64,000 nucleotides of DNA from CALJDF01 sp038121105 (GTDB taxonomy: Bacteria > Pseudomonadota > Alphaproteobacteria > SHVP01): positions 267,654 to 331,653 of the forward strand of contig JAYONB010000002.1 in assembly GCA_038121105.1 (NCBI GenBank). The letters run 5' to 3'. The notes under the pieces are model-generated. The model saw nothing but the letters and a program-made list of their open reading frames with translations. It was not told the origin of the DNA and made no database searches. Positions 16,770-25,434 of the stretch are shown here, piece by piece (the first letter of the stretch is position 1; each line of letters opens with the position of its first letter). The position numbers and the translations under genes are program-made.

Positions 16770-17228
16770 ATGCAGCCAATCCTACGGCGGACAACAATCG
16801 TTGTACGCGATCTCGATCAATCGATTGCTTTTTACCGCGATGGGATCGGCCTACGCGTCGGTTGGGATCGCGAAACGGTGTTGGGCGACGCCATCCCTTT
16901 GGCGCCGGGTGCCAGGGGGCGTTTTGCGACGGTCATGGGCGAGGACGAGGTCATCGGCATGATTGGGTTGCTTCAGGTTGTCGATCCGCCAATGGCGGCG
17001 CCACCGGTGTCGGCGGCCGAAGGCCTGTCGGTGGGCGCAACCATTTTCGTCATCGGCACCGATGACTGCGATGGCGTGCACGATCGGTTGGCGGCGCTGG
17101 GCGCGCGAATCTACAAGGCCCCGTACGATCAAGAACTCAAAGGGCGAGACGGCCAGCCGATCAAAATGCGCTCGATGGCTGCATGGGACCCGGACGGTCA
17201 TTTCCTGGAGATCAATCAACGGTTCTGA
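16770..17228 (+). CDS. Single-domain VOC family protein
   Basis: 152 aa. The pattern RRTTIVVRDLDQSIAFYRDGIGLRV at the start and AAWDPDGHFLEINQRF at the end is classic for glyoxalase/bleomycin-resistance-type VOC proteins, which work as dimers with a shared metal site. The metal ligands usually found at the first strand (H or E) and the terminal E in FLEIN are only partly visible. It is divergent from the flavin hydroxylase with a 131-base gap, and VOC dioxygenases often follow phenol hydroxylation, but that link is inference. It converges with the AlkD-like gene. Confidence 0.88.
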   Translation: MQPILRRTTIVVRDLDQSIAFYRDGIGLRVGWDRETVLGDAIPLAPGARGRFATVMGEDEVIGMIGLLQVVDPPMAAPPVSAAEGLSVGATIFVIGTDDCDGVHDRLAALGARIYKAPYDQELKGRDGQPIKMRSMAAWDPDGHFLEINQRF

Positions 17229-17251
17229 TTGGGTGGCGACTCGAACCCTGG

Positions 17252-17956
17252 CTAACGCAAAATCGCTTTGCGCTGACCGGCAGTAAGTTTTTGGGAGCCC
17301 TCATTCAAGATGCGGGGCGCGGCCGTTGACTTCCACTCGAGCAGGAAGCGATAGATGGCCTCGGGATCGCTCTTCGTGGCCTCGCGTAACGCCCATCCGA
17401 CAGCTTTTTTCACCCCGGCGTCTCGTTCGGCCATCACATGGCGGCAGATCTGAAGTGTTGGTCCGGTCAATCGGCGACCTTTTTGATTGAGGGCGGTCGT
17501 TGAGGCGACAGCCGCGCGTCGGCGCCAGCGGTTTTCACTCTGGGCCCATTTCTCGAGGCGAGCGGCTTCTTCTGGCGCGCCCGCAACGATTTCACCGATC
17601 ACCGTCATTGATAGTTGGTCACAGACCTCCCAATCCTCGATTTTGTCGATCAAAGGGTCAATCGACTCGAGATGGGCCGGCGTGTTTTTTCTTTTCAGCC
17701 GCGCGAGGACAAAAATAGTAAACAGCAATTCTTCGCGACAGCGTCGCTCGAAGGCACTTTCGAGAAGGTCCAGTGCGAATTCGGGTGTGACGTCCTTGTT
17801 AGCCTGGTGCCAACCTTGCGCGAGCTTGCGAATGGCGGGTACCCGCACGCCAATGATTGTCACACCGGTCGGGACAAGCTCTGCAATCTTTTTGCGATAG
17901 GCGGGTTCAGCGACACGTTCGAGATCTTTCCGCACTTGGTCGAGGTCGGTCGTCAC
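17252..17956 (-). CDS. DNA alkylation repair protein, AlkD-like HEAT-repeat family
   Basis: 234 aa from GTG 17956, six bases after GGAGG; the open frame continues upstream but overlaps the regulator gene in another frame. The all-helical pattern, VRVPAIRKLAQGW, ELLFTIFVLARLKR, DWEVCDQLSMTVIGEIV, WRRRAAVASTTA and GWALREA, matches the AlkD/AlkC HEAT-like family. AlkD excises N3- and N7-alkylpurines from DNA. Its GTGA start overlaps the stop of the Lrp gene by four bases, so the two are translationally coupled; this pairing with an Lrp regulator is unusual for a repair gene. Confidence 0.9.
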   Translation of the reverse strand: MTTDLDQVRKDLERVAEPAYRKKIAELVPTGVTIIGVRVPAIRKLAQGWHQANKDVTPEFALDLLESAFERRCREELLFTIFVLARLKRKNTPAHLESIDPLIDKIEDWEVCDQLSMTVIGEIVAGAPEEAARLEKWAQSENRWRRRAAVASTTALNQKGRRLTGPTLQICRHVMAERDAGVKKAVGWALREATKSDPEAIYRFLLEWKSTAAPRILNEGSQKLTAGQRKAILR

Positions 17957-18447
17957 GATGAACCTCCAGCGCCAAGATGGGTCATGGGCAGCGCGGTTCG
18001 ATGGACGATTTGTTTCAACGAGAAAGATGATTTGATGCTGGCGATACCCGGCACGCGGGTCAGGCGCTGCATCAGAAATTTCTCGTAGGCCGGCAGGTCC
18101 GGCACGACGACTCGCAACAAGTAATCGGCGTCGCCCGTCATTAGGTAACATTCCATGACCTCGGGCCATTCGCCGATGCGACGCTCGAATTCTTCGAGAG
18201 CGGTTTCGATTTGACGTTCCAGGGTAACGTTCAGCATCACCGACACCCCTAGGCCGAGCGCGGCAGGCGATACCAGCGCGACGTAGCCGGCAATAACGCC
18301 GCGGTCCTCCAGTTCACGTACCCGCCGAAGACAGGCTGAGGGCGAGAGGCCCACGGCATCGGCTATTTCGACGTTGGTTTGGCGTGCGCGTTCCTGTAGT
18401 TGGCGAAGAATGCGCTGATCTATCGCGTCGAGCGAAACTTTAGCCAT
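17953..18447 (-). CDS. Lrp/AsnC-family transcriptional regulator
   Basis: 164 aa from ATG 18447. The N-terminal helix-turn-helix reads AIDQRILRQLQERARQTNVEIADAVGLSPSACLRRVRELEDRGVI, followed by the RAM ligand-binding domain (VSVMLNVTLERQIETALEEFE, VMECYLMTGDADYLLRV). It binds DNA as an oligomer with an amino acid or 2-oxoacid effector. It is divergent from the E1-like gene at 18566, with palindromic AT-rich sites between them, so it very likely controls that gene and itself. The layout recalls mdeR/mdeB of Pseudomonas, where an Lrp protein controls a 2-oxobutanoate dehydrogenase E1. Confidence 0.95.
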   Translation of the reverse strand: MAKVSLDAIDQRILRQLQERARQTNVEIADAVGLSPSACLRRVRELEDRGVIAGYVALVSPAALGLGVSVMLNVTLERQIETALEEFERRIGEWPEVMECYLMTGDADYLLRVVVPDLPAYEKFLMQRLTRVPGIASIKSSFSLKQIVHRTALPMTHLGAGGSS

Positions 18448-18450
18448 AGG

Positions 18451-18519
18451 ATTGCGAGTAATCCAGATTATTGACAATAATGTTGTGCAATACTCCCCTA
18501 GTTGAGCATTATTCGCAAT
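18451..18519. promoter_or_regulatory. Probable Lrp operator/divergent promoter region
   Basis: A markedly AT-rich patch in GC-rich DNA between the regulator and the E1-like gene. It holds ATTGCGAGTAAT (18451-18462) and its near-exact inverted partner ATTATTCGCAAT (18508-18519), a 15-base palindrome ATTATTGACAATAAT broken only at its centre (18467-18481), and two direct copies of GTTGNGCAWTA at 18482 and 18501. Several helically spaced half-sites are what Lrp-type octamers wrap. TTGACA-like boxes inside it may be promoter elements. Binding by the neighbouring Lrp protein is inference. Confidence 0.7.
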
Positions 18520-18565
18520 AATTGCCTGACATGGTTCGGCTACTTTGCGTGCCGGGGAGGACACC

Positions 18566-20917
18566 ATGGTCCAATCAACAGTGCAGCATCCCAATACCAT
18601 CGCCGGATTGGCGCCGGACGATTTCGCTTGCCTTAAAGCGCTCGAGAAAAAGTCGTTCTGGTTGTCGTCTTGGATGATTCACCACGCCAACCACGTCCGT
18701 CCCAATCGGGATGGGCTGAAGGTCGGGGGCCATCAGGCGTCTTCGGCTTCGCTGGTGACGCTGCTGACCGCGCTCTACTTCAATGAATTGCAGCCGACCG
18801 ATCGCGTAGCGGTTAAGCCCCATGCCAGCCCGGTCTACCACGCCATTCAATACCTGATGGGTCGCCAAACGGTCGACAACTTGCGGAACTTCCGCGCATT
18901 GGGCGGTGCGCAGTCCTATCCGTCGCGGACCAAAGATGTCGATCAGGTCGACTTTTCAACGGGTTCCGTCGGGCTCGGCGTCGCGGTCACGCTGTTTGCG
19001 TCGATGATCCAAGATTATTTGCTGACCCGAAAGATGCTTCCCGCGGGCAAAGCGCCTGGGCGCATGGTCGCGTTGATGGGCGATGCCGAACTCGACGAAG
19101 GCAACGTCTGGGAAGCGATGCTGGAGGGCTGGAAGCACGATGTACGAAACCTCTGGTGGATCATCGACTACAACCGTCAGAGCCTGGACAGCACGGTGTC
19201 GGATCGTTTGTTCGGCCGATTCGACGATATCTTCCGGACCACCAACTGGAACGTCATTACGCTCAAGTACGGCAAGAAGCTTGAAGCGGCCTATGCGAAA
19301 CCGGGCGGTGACGCACTGGAGAAGTGGATCGACGAATGCCCCAACTCGCTTTACTCGGCGCTGACCTACAAGGGCGGCGAAGGGTTCCGCGAACATCTGT
19401 TGAACGACATCGGCAATGTGTCGGGCATTAAGGCGCTGCTTGACGAGCATGATGACGAATCGCTCGGCGAGCTCATGACCGATCTCGCGGGCCATGACAT
19501 GGAGTGCGTCCTCGAAGGGTTCAAGCAAGCCGACCCTGAGCGCCCGAATTGTTTCATCGCTTATACTGTGAAGGGCAAGGGGATGCCTTTTGCCGGGCAC
19601 AAAGACAATCACGCCGGTCTGATGACGCCGGATCAGATGGCGCAATTTCGTGACCGGATGGGCGTTTCGGAAGGGTCGGAGTGGGAACCTTTCGCCGGCC
19701 TCGATATCGACGCGGACGCGTTGCAATCGTTCATTGAAGGGGCGCCATTTCTCGGTTTGGCGGATCGCAATCACCAAGCGCCGCAAATTGCGGTGCCGGC
19801 AGATTTCCCGATGCAGCAGGGCGGGCAGGCTTCGACCCAAGAGGCGTTCGGGAAAATTCTCAACGAGTTGGGCCGCAGCGATTCCGATCTTGCGGAGCAC
19901 ATCATTACGTCCTCGCCCGACGTGTCGGTATCAACGAATCTGGGGGCTTGGATAAATCAGCGTGGCATTTTCGACCGTCTGGGCCGGGCCGATGTCTTCA
20001 AAGAAGAGAACGTCTTGTCGCCGCTGAAATGGTCGATGGGTCAGAATGGACAACACATCGAGCTTGGGATCGCCGAAAACAATCTTTTCTTGTTCCTTGC
20101 CGCGGCGGGGCTGTCCGGACCACTTTTCGGCAAGAGGTTGCTTCCGGTGGGCACGCTGTACGATCCGTTCATCATGCGTGGTCTCGATGCGCTGAACTAT
20201 GCCTGCTACCAGGACGCGCGCTTCATGTTGGTAGCAACGCCATCCGGTCTGACGTTGGCGCCCGAAGGCGGCGCACACCAATCAATCGCGACCCCCATGA
20301 TCGGGATGGCTCAGGACAAACTCGTCTCCTTCGACCCGGCGTTCACCGACGAACTCGCCGTCATCATGAAGTGGGGGTTCGACCATATGCAGGCCGATGA
20401 CGGCGGGTCGATCTATCTCCGTCTGTCCACTCGGTCGCTCCAGCAGCCCGAACGCGACATCACCGACCTCGCGGAAGACATCGTAAAAGGTGCCTATTGG
20501 CAGGTCGCACCCCAAGCGGGCGCACCCCTGGCCATCGTGTACTCCGGTGCCGTAGCGCCGGAAGCGATGGCAGCGCACGCTGAGATCGTCGAAGACATAC
20601 CGGGAGCTGGTCTCCTGGCGGTGACCTCGCCGGACATATTGCACAAGGACTGGGGAAGTTCTCGCGCCGGCGAAGCACACATTAATAGTTTGCTCGACCG
20701 GTTGGCGCCCAATGCGGCGCTTGTCACGGTCCTTGATGGGGCTCCCGCCACGCTGTCATGGCTTGGTTCGGTGAACGGCCAACGAGTGCATCCGTTGGGC
20801 GTGAGCAAGTTCGGACAGTCTGGCGACGTTCCGGATCTTTATCGGACCTACGGGTTGGATACTGCGGCGATCGTTGACGCCTGTGCCCAGGCTTGTCTTG
20901 CGCAGTTGGGCGCCTAG
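18566..20917 (+). CDS. Thiamine-dependent 2-oxoacid dehydrogenase E1 / transketolase-like enzyme
   Basis: 783 aa from ATG 18566 behind GGGGAGG. The thiamine-diphosphate motif runs from GDAELDEGN (172-180) to N203 in DYNRQSLD, the form seen in AceE-type homodimeric E1 proteins and not in true transketolases. The Pyr half has LKWSMGQNGQHIELGIAENN, and the C-terminal half matches a transketolase-C fold. It is about 100 residues shorter than AceE. No E2 or E3 gene is near, so it would have to use partners elsewhere or act alone. Divergent Lrp regulator and MdeB-like shape suggest decarboxylation of an amino-acid-derived 2-oxoacid; this is inference. Confidence 0.88.
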   Translation: MVQSTVQHPNTIAGLAPDDFACLKALEKKSFWLSSWMIHHANHVRPNRDGLKVGGHQASSASLVTLLTALYFNELQPTDRVAVKPHASPVYHAIQYLMGRQTVDNLRNFRALGGAQSYPSRTKDVDQVDFSTGSVGLGVAVTLFASMIQDYLLTRKMLPAGKAPGRMVALMGDAELDEGNVWEAMLEGWKHDVRNLWWIIDYNRQSLDSTVSDRLFGRFDDIFRTTNWNVITLKYGKKLEAAYAKPGGDALEKWIDECPNSLYSALTYKGGEGFREHLLNDIGNVSGIKALLDEHDDESLGELMTDLAGHDMECVLEGFKQADPERPNCFIAYTVKGKGMPFAGHKDNHAGLMTPDQMAQFRDRMGVSEGSEWEPFAGLDIDADALQSFIEGAPFLGLADRNHQAPQIAVPADFPMQQGGQASTQEAFGKILNELGRSDSDLAEHIITSSPDVSVSTNLGAWINQRGIFDRLGRADVFKEENVLSPLKWSMGQNGQHIELGIAENNLFLFLAAAGLSGPLFGKRLLPVGTLYDPFIMRGLDALNYACYQDARFMLVATPSGLTLAPEGGAHQSIATPMIGMAQDKLVSFDPAFTDELAVIMKWGFDHMQADDGGSIYLRLSTRSLQQPERDITDLAEDIVKGAYWQVAPQAGAPLAIVYSGAVAPEAMAAHAEIVEDIPGAGLLAVTSPDILHKDWGSSRAGEAHINSLLDRLAPNAALVTVLDGAPATLSWLGSVNGQRVHPLGVSKFGQSGDVPDLYRTYGLDTAAIVDACAQACLAQLGA

Positions 20918-21840
20918 TCGGCGTCGACCAATTCGATCAGCTCTCCTGCCGCGCCATAGAATGTGACCTGGCGCCGCGATGCATAGGGCGCGATGTCAAA
21001 GACGCTCGGGGCGCCAAGCCAGTAGAGCGGCAGATCGTCCAGGCCACGGCCTTCGAAGGTGACGAGTGCGATGCCTGGAACTAGGTGCCCGCCGTCGCCG
21101 AACCGCTTGGCGGCCATGTCGGGGTATTGGTCGATTTCGACGTAGCTTTGTCCGGCGATACCGATCGTAGTGATTCGGTGGGTTTCTTCGGGCGGCAGTT
21201 CGAAGGCGTCGCTTAGACTGAGATTCGGCGTGTCGATCTGCGGACCCGGCGCGATCAAGAATTTGTCGCGATAAAAGTTTCTCGCCTTTTCGATCTCTTC
21301 GGCCGCGAGGATGGCGATAAACGGTCGGTCCACGGGGTCGGTCGCGCGCGGAAGATCGTATCCTGGGATGGCGCCGTTGATCTGCGTGAAGATCAACACT
21401 TCCCGCGCCGGACCGCGAACGGTCATTGCGCGCAAGGCGCCGCTACCGAACGATAAGTTCGCGGGCGGGCTGATGACCTCGAAAGGGGAGCCCACGAGCG
21501 TTGCACTGAGCGCATCGACATCGAGGACCACGATTTCGACTGCTGCCCACCCGAAGGTGCGCAAAGGGCGGTACTTCTCGGGGATCGATCCCTCCACAAA
21601 GCGCAAGGACACCGAGGTATCTCCTGGTGGGCTCATGACGCCGAACCGGGCGTCGGCATTCAACGGTGCCGCCCAGGATTGGGCGAGCGCGGTCGGGACG
21701 TAACCAGTCTCCAAAAGGCGATAGCCCAAATACGTCCGGTAGGCCTCGACAACTTCGGGCAAATCCGGCACGGAAATGGTCACCGACAGGAGTCGACCGA
21801 GCGGCGGCCCGCCGCCCCCTGTTGCCGCGTCTTCGGTCAA
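20914..21840 (-). CDS. Two-domain VOC family protein, copy 2 of a tandem pair
   Basis: 308 aa from TTG 21840, six bases after GAGGAG; the start codon follows the stop of the upstream VOC gene with no gap. It has two VOC halves (LLSVTISVPDLPEVVEAYRTYLGYRL and RPFIAILAAEEIEKARNFYRD) and ends VTFYGAAGELIELVDAD. It is paralogous to the next gene and the same length, so a tandem duplication that diverged. Its stop shares four bases with the stop of the convergent E1-like gene. A metal site is not obvious in either half, so the protein may bind rather than catalyse. Confidence 0.82.
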   Translation of the reverse strand: MTEDAATGGGGPPLGRLLSVTISVPDLPEVVEAYRTYLGYRLLETGYVPTALAQSWAAPLNADARFGVMSPPGDTSVSLRFVEGSIPEKYRPLRTFGWAAVEIVVLDVDALSATLVGSPFEVISPPANLSFGSGALRAMTVRGPAREVLIFTQINGAIPGYDLPRATDPVDRPFIAILAAEEIEKARNFYRDKFLIAPGPQIDTPNLSLSDAFELPPEETHRITTIGIAGQSYVEIDQYPDMAAKRFGDGGHLVPGIALVTFEGRGLDDLPLYWLGAPSVFDIAPYASRRQVTFYGAAGELIELVDAD

Positions 21841-22749
21841 CTACTCCTCGACGAGCTCAATGAGTTCACCGGCGAGCCCGATCGTCACACCGACGTGCTT
21901 TCCGTGGTAGGGAGCGCCGGCCAATGCTCTAGGCTCACCGACGAACGGTAGGCCTACTTTGTCGAGCGAATCGGTGGCAAACGAGACCGACGCGATACCG
22001 GGCGGTAGGCTATCGGCGTTGCGGGGCCGATCTTTCGCCGCGCTGGGGTAATCGTCGATCTCGATCTGCGTTTGCCCCGCCAACCGGACGGTGCAAATCC
22101 CCATTTTTGTACCTGCTGGGAGGCCCATGGCATTGGTGACCAAACCAAGCTCGATGTCGGGTGCAAGAATCCCTTCGCCGACATTGGCGAACTTTTCCAT
22201 GTACCAATCGCGCGACGCCATCATGTCGGGCGTGCCGAGCGGCATGATGAAAATTCGATCGACGAAGGTCTTTGCTGAGGGCAAATGCGGCAAGCTGCTG
22301 TCGCTGGGGGTTTGGGTGAGATAGAGCACTTCTTCCGCGCGCCCGAGAACCTGCATCGCACGAATTGCCGAGGAGGTGCCGAGGTTGGCCGGGCCCGCGA
22401 GATGTTTGAAGGGCGAATCTTGTAATTTTGCCGGTAGCGAATCGACATCGGAGACGAGGATTTCCATTGAATGCCACCCAAAGGTAGTCATTGCCTTGTA
22501 GCCGGGGACCGGTGCCGCTTCGACGAAACGGATCCATTGCCGTTCGCCGCTTTCCGGCCCGAGGACCGCGTAGGCCGCCCCACTATGGGCGCTTGCGTTC
22601 CACACCGCGGCTTGGTCCGCTGAGGTCGTTCCCCGGTCCAGGACACGGTAGCCGAGATAATCTATATAAGGGGCAGTGGCTGCATCCAGGTCTGCGGCCA
22701 AAACCGTCGCGCCGACGATGGGGCCCAGTATTGCTTTGTCGTTCGCCAT
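21841..22749 (-). CDS. Two-domain VOC family protein, copy 1 of a tandem pair
   Basis: 302 aa from ATG 22749, with AGGAAGAG upstream; a longer upstream frame has no good site. The first half opens ILGPIVGATVLAADLDAATAPYIDYLGYRVLDRG and the second has FIMPLGTPDMMASRDWYMEKF, both VOC-like. It ends VTIGLAGELIELVEE like its downstream twin. The pair is divergent from the class II aldolase gene with a 123-base gap. VOC proteins of this two-halved kind occur beside aldolase and hydroxylase genes in catabolic regions, but a reaction cannot be read from the sequence. Confidence 0.82.
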   Translation of the reverse strand: MANDKAILGPIVGATVLAADLDAATAPYIDYLGYRVLDRGTTSADQAAVWNASAHSGAAYAVLGPESGERQWIRFVEAAPVPGYKAMTTFGWHSMEILVSDVDSLPAKLQDSPFKHLAGPANLGTSSAIRAMQVLGRAEEVLYLTQTPSDSSLPHLPSAKTFVDRIFIMPLGTPDMMASRDWYMEKFANVGEGILAPDIELGLVTNAMGLPAGTKMGICTVRLAGQTQIEIDDYPSAAKDRPRNADSLPPGIASVSFATDSLDKVGLPFVGEPRALAGAPYHGKHVGVTIGLAGELIELVEE

Positions 22750-22872
22750 ATCTCTTCCTATCTCTGGCCGCGCTTGACGCACTCTAGGTGAGGGTCGGGC
22801 GCGCTGGCAAACTCGCGGGGCAAGCATTAACGTCGTGGGCATGTTGGCTTGTCGAAGGGTGGGAGGGTCCGC

Positions 22873-23658
22873 ATGACCATGGAAGACGAATTTTACGTTC
22901 AGGATGTCGACCTCAAGGGCAAGGTAAGCGATGCCGAATGGCAGGTGCGGTGCGACCTCGCGGCGTGCTACCGGTTATGCCACGAATTCGGGATCGTCGA
23001 TCGGATCAATACCCACATCTCTGCGCGTGTGCCGGATAGTGACGGAGACTTCCTGCTGAACCCAGTCGGCCTGTTGTTCGACGAAGTGACCGCATCCAGT
23101 TTGGTCCGCATCGATCGCGACGGGAACAAAGCCGACCCCGATCACCCCTACGACGTCAATCCGGCGGGGTACGTCATTCACTCTGCCGTTCTCAATGTCC
23201 GGTCGGATATTTCTTGCGTCATTCACCACCATTCGTTACCCGGCATCGCAATTGCGGGCTTGAAAGAAGGGCTCTTGCCGGTGAGCCAGCATGCGCTCCA
23301 GTTCTACAACCGGGTGGCCTATCACGACTATGAAGGCTTCCCGACACAAGACGATGACGAATGTGAACGGCTTGCCCTCAGCTTGGGTAACCACCGGACA
23401 ATGTTCTTACGGAACCATGGCGTGATCGTCGGCGGTCGCACCGTCGGCGAGGCGTTCTGTGTCATGGACGATCTCGAGAAAGCCTGCGAAGCGCAATTGA
23501 TGATGCAGGCGACCGGACAGGCGCTTCATTTGCCCTCGCCAGAAACGGCCGAAAAAACAGCTCAGCAGTTTGAGAATATCGGCCGTCCACGCGGAGAGAC
23601 GGAGTGGCCGGCGATGAAGCGCGGGTTGGCGCGTCAAGGCATCGTTTACGACATTTAG
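22873..23658 (+). CDS. Class II aldolase/adducin-domain protein
   Basis: 261 aa from ATG 22873, behind GGGAGGG. The zinc site of the class II aldolase family is intact: HHHSLPG with the H-x-H pair, and NHG in RNHGVIVGGRT carrying the third His. LAACYRLCHEFGIVDRINTHIS and EGLLPVSQHALQFY are also family features. Members cleave or epimerise sugar phosphates and related compounds or act as decarboxylases. The next gene starts 11 bases after its stop, so both are in one operon. The substrate is not clear; the lack of sugar kinase or isomerase genes argues against ordinary pentose catabolism. Confidence 0.92.
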   Translation: MTMEDEFYVQDVDLKGKVSDAEWQVRCDLAACYRLCHEFGIVDRINTHISARVPDSDGDFLLNPVGLLFDEVTASSLVRIDRDGNKADPDHPYDVNPAGYVIHSAVLNVRSDISCVIHHHSLPGIAIAGLKEGLLPVSQHALQFYNRVAYHDYEGFPTQDDDECERLALSLGNHRTMFLRNHGVIVGGRTVGEAFCVMDDLEKACEAQLMMQATGQALHLPSPETAEKTAQQFENIGRPRGETEWPAMKRGLARQGIVYDI

Positions 23659-23669
23659 GGAGGACAGCG

Positions 23670-24359
23670 ATGAAGCACCGCGAATTGCGCTACGACATCG
23701 ACTATTTGACGGCAGATGGCACGAAGCGTGGGCAGGAGCCTTGCACCGTAACGGTGCACGCCGATGGGCAGAGAACGATTCGGGCGCGTTCGGAGATATT
23801 CGACACCGAGATCGTGCGCGATGTCGTCTACACGGTGAATGCGGCATTCCGACCCGTCGACTGCTTTATCCGCGTTCGCCAATACGAAGAGGTGATTGGC
23901 TCCACGTGGTTTCGTTTTGACGGCACCCGCGCGGAATGCGAAGGATTTACCGCCAACGAAGGGCGTATTTCGCAGCACTTCGACCTGGATGCGGTACCGC
24001 AATCCTTTATTACCCACGCGGTATCGACCGATGTATGGCACTGCGCCAATATCAAGAAAGACCCTGATCTGGGACGTCAGCTTATCGAGCCCATACCAAG
24101 CTGTTCGCCGCTCGCCAATGGCGCCTCGGGTCCAACGCTGGGATTGTGGCCGATGACGGCCGAATATGTCGGCGTCGAGACGATCGAGCTGCCCGCGGGC
24201 ACGTTCGAAGCTGAACACGTTCGCTACGTAGAACTCGATGGGTCGTTGTGGCTAGAAATGTGGTGCACCAACGATGCAGATCGCGTGATGTTGAAGATGC
24301 ACTATCCGGTTTACGATTCGAGTTACGTTCTGTCGACGCTCGAACGCAGTCAGCCTTAG
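23670..24359 (+). CDS. Hypothetical protein in operon with class II aldolase
   Basis: 229 aa from ATG 23670, six bases after GGGAGG that overlaps the aldolase stop. The sequence is rich in beta strands (RYDIDYLTADGTKRG, VTVHADGQRTIRAR, WFRFDGTRAECEG) with a late EYVGVETIELPAGTFEAEHVRYVELD segment, like lipocalin-like or DUF3108-type lipid/periplasmic proteins, though no signal peptide is seen. I do not recognise the family. It ends sharing four bases with the convergent gene at 24356. Coding is supported by spacing and the clean ribosome site. Confidence 0.75.
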   Translation: MKHRELRYDIDYLTADGTKRGQEPCTVTVHADGQRTIRARSEIFDTEIVRDVVYTVNAAFRPVDCFIRVRQYEEVIGSTWFRFDGTRAECEGFTANEGRISQHFDLDAVPQSFITHAVSTDVWHCANIKKDPDLGRQLIEPIPSCSPLANGASGPTLGLWPMTAEYVGVETIELPAGTFEAEHVRYVELDGSLWLEMWCTNDADRVMLKMHYPVYDSSYVLSTLERSQP

Positions 24360-24913
24360 TCGGGACCGGCCAGAAGAACGGCGGCCATCGCGCCCAACGG
24401 CAAGGAGGAGGGCGCCGGTCCGGTCTGGACCCGGAGATGCTGGAAGCGGGGCTCACCACGCAGCGGACGGACAAGCCGCCAACGCTCCGCGGGAGGGGCG
24501 TCTGGGACGGGGGTTTCGGCGGTGGTGACGATGACGGTGTCGGCGCGTGCCATGCCGGCGGCGGCTTCGTTCTCGAACAAATAGACGTGCGCGTTGACCG
24601 AAAGGTCGGTTGCTTCAGGTCCCAGGCCCCAAAGGCGTCGCCACTCTGCGGTGAAATCTTTGACATCCTGCCGTTGCCAGACATCGTTGGCCGCTTCGAC
24701 GCTGTCCACGCCCATAAAATCGAAATGAGAGAACGGCATCGGAGTCGCGGCGGCGGTGATCTTCCAGTTGGTGTAGCGGGCAATCCCCGGGACGCCGTTA
24801 AAGAACGGATTATCGACTGCCCTCAACCAAGATTCATATTCCTCGGTGTCGATCCCGGGCCGCGGTGTGTAGCTTAGGAGGATCATGGCCGTGAAGTCTG
24901 GCTTGGTCGGCAT
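24356..24913 (-). CDS. Hypothetical protein, possible dimeric alpha/beta-barrel fold
   Basis: 185 aa from ATG 24913. The first 90 residues (AMILLSYTPRPGIDTEEYESWLRAVDNPFF-, then GVPGIARYTNWKI and FDFMGVDSVEAANDVW) look like the dimeric ferredoxin-like barrel of EthD/antibiotic-monooxygenase-type proteins, which often degrade or bind quinones. The C-terminal half is Pro/Ala-rich and without clear motifs. Its start lies only 31 bases from the divergent cupin gene, so both must share a compact promoter region. Its stop overlaps the upstream convergent gene by four bases. Family not certain. Confidence 0.7.
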   Translation of the reverse strand: MPTKPDFTAMILLSYTPRPGIDTEEYESWLRAVDNPFFNGVPGIARYTNWKITAAATPMPFSHFDFMGVDSVEAANDVWQRQDVKDFTAEWRRLWGLGPEATDLSVNAHVYLFENEAAAGMARADTVIVTTAETPVPDAPPAERWRLVRPLRGEPRFQHLRVQTGPAPSSLPLGAMAAVLLAGPD

Positions 24914-24944
24914 AACGTCATCCAATCGCAAAGAGGAGTGATCA

Positions 24945-25376
24945 ATGGAGGCTATTAAATGGTCCGGGTTCGGTTTGTACAGTGTTGAAGATTCAGATCT
25001 CGACACCGCGCCGGACAAGACCTTTCCGTTTATCGAAGGGTCGCGCTATCGCGCGGTGAATACCGGTATTAACGAGCCGTCCACGCAGATCAATTTTGAG
25101 GATTTCTATCCGGGTCCCGATATCGTCTGGACGCTCAGCCACGATGAGGTGCACTACGTCACCAAGGGGCGTGCCGAGATGACCTACCATTTGCCGCCCC
25201 TAATGAAAGAGACGGGTACTGTCATCGCTCAGGAGGGGTCGGTCTATTTGCTGCCGAGGGGATGCCGCGTTGTTTGGCGGGTGCTGGGCGACGAACCCTT
25301 TCGGCATCTATGTATCTGCGTGCCGAATCCGGGCTACCCGAGTGGGCCGGCGCCGAGTGTCAGTAACCGCGGTTAG
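24945..25376 (+). CDS. Cupin-domain protein
   Basis: 143 aa from ATG 24945 behind AGAGGAG. The core (SHDEVHYVTKGRAEMTYHLPP, then EGSVYLLPRGCRVVWRV) has the cupin barrel with G-x-A and P-x-G elements, and the first motif's H and E metal ligands (SHDEVHYV). It could be a metal-dependent dioxygenase, isomerase or a sugar-binding protein. It is divergent from the gene at 24913, and its 3' end faces the TRAP operon terminator. Reaction unknown. Confidence 0.85.
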   Translation: MEAIKWSGFGLYSVEDSDLDTAPDKTFPFIEGSRYRAVNTGINEPSTQINFEDFYPGPDIVWTLSHDEVHYVTKGRAEMTYHLPPLMKETGTVIAQEGSVYLLPRGCRVVWRVLGDEPFRHLCICVPNPGYPSGPAPSVSNRG

Positions 25377-25378
25377 GC

Positions 25379-25408
25379 AAAAAAAGGGGGCGCTCCGAAG
25401 AGCGCCCC
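25379..25408 (-). terminator. Rho-independent terminator of the TRAP operon
   Basis: Nine-base perfect stem GGGGCGCTC/GAGCGCCCC (25387-25408) with a four-base loop, followed on the minus strand by seven T. The stem-then-U order matches transcription from the TRAP genes at 25435 leftward. On the plus strand the A-tract precedes the stem, so it would stop the cupin transcript less well. Confidence 0.9.
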
Positions 25409-25434
25409 ATCCAAGGTCGTAACGAGCGCGGTCT

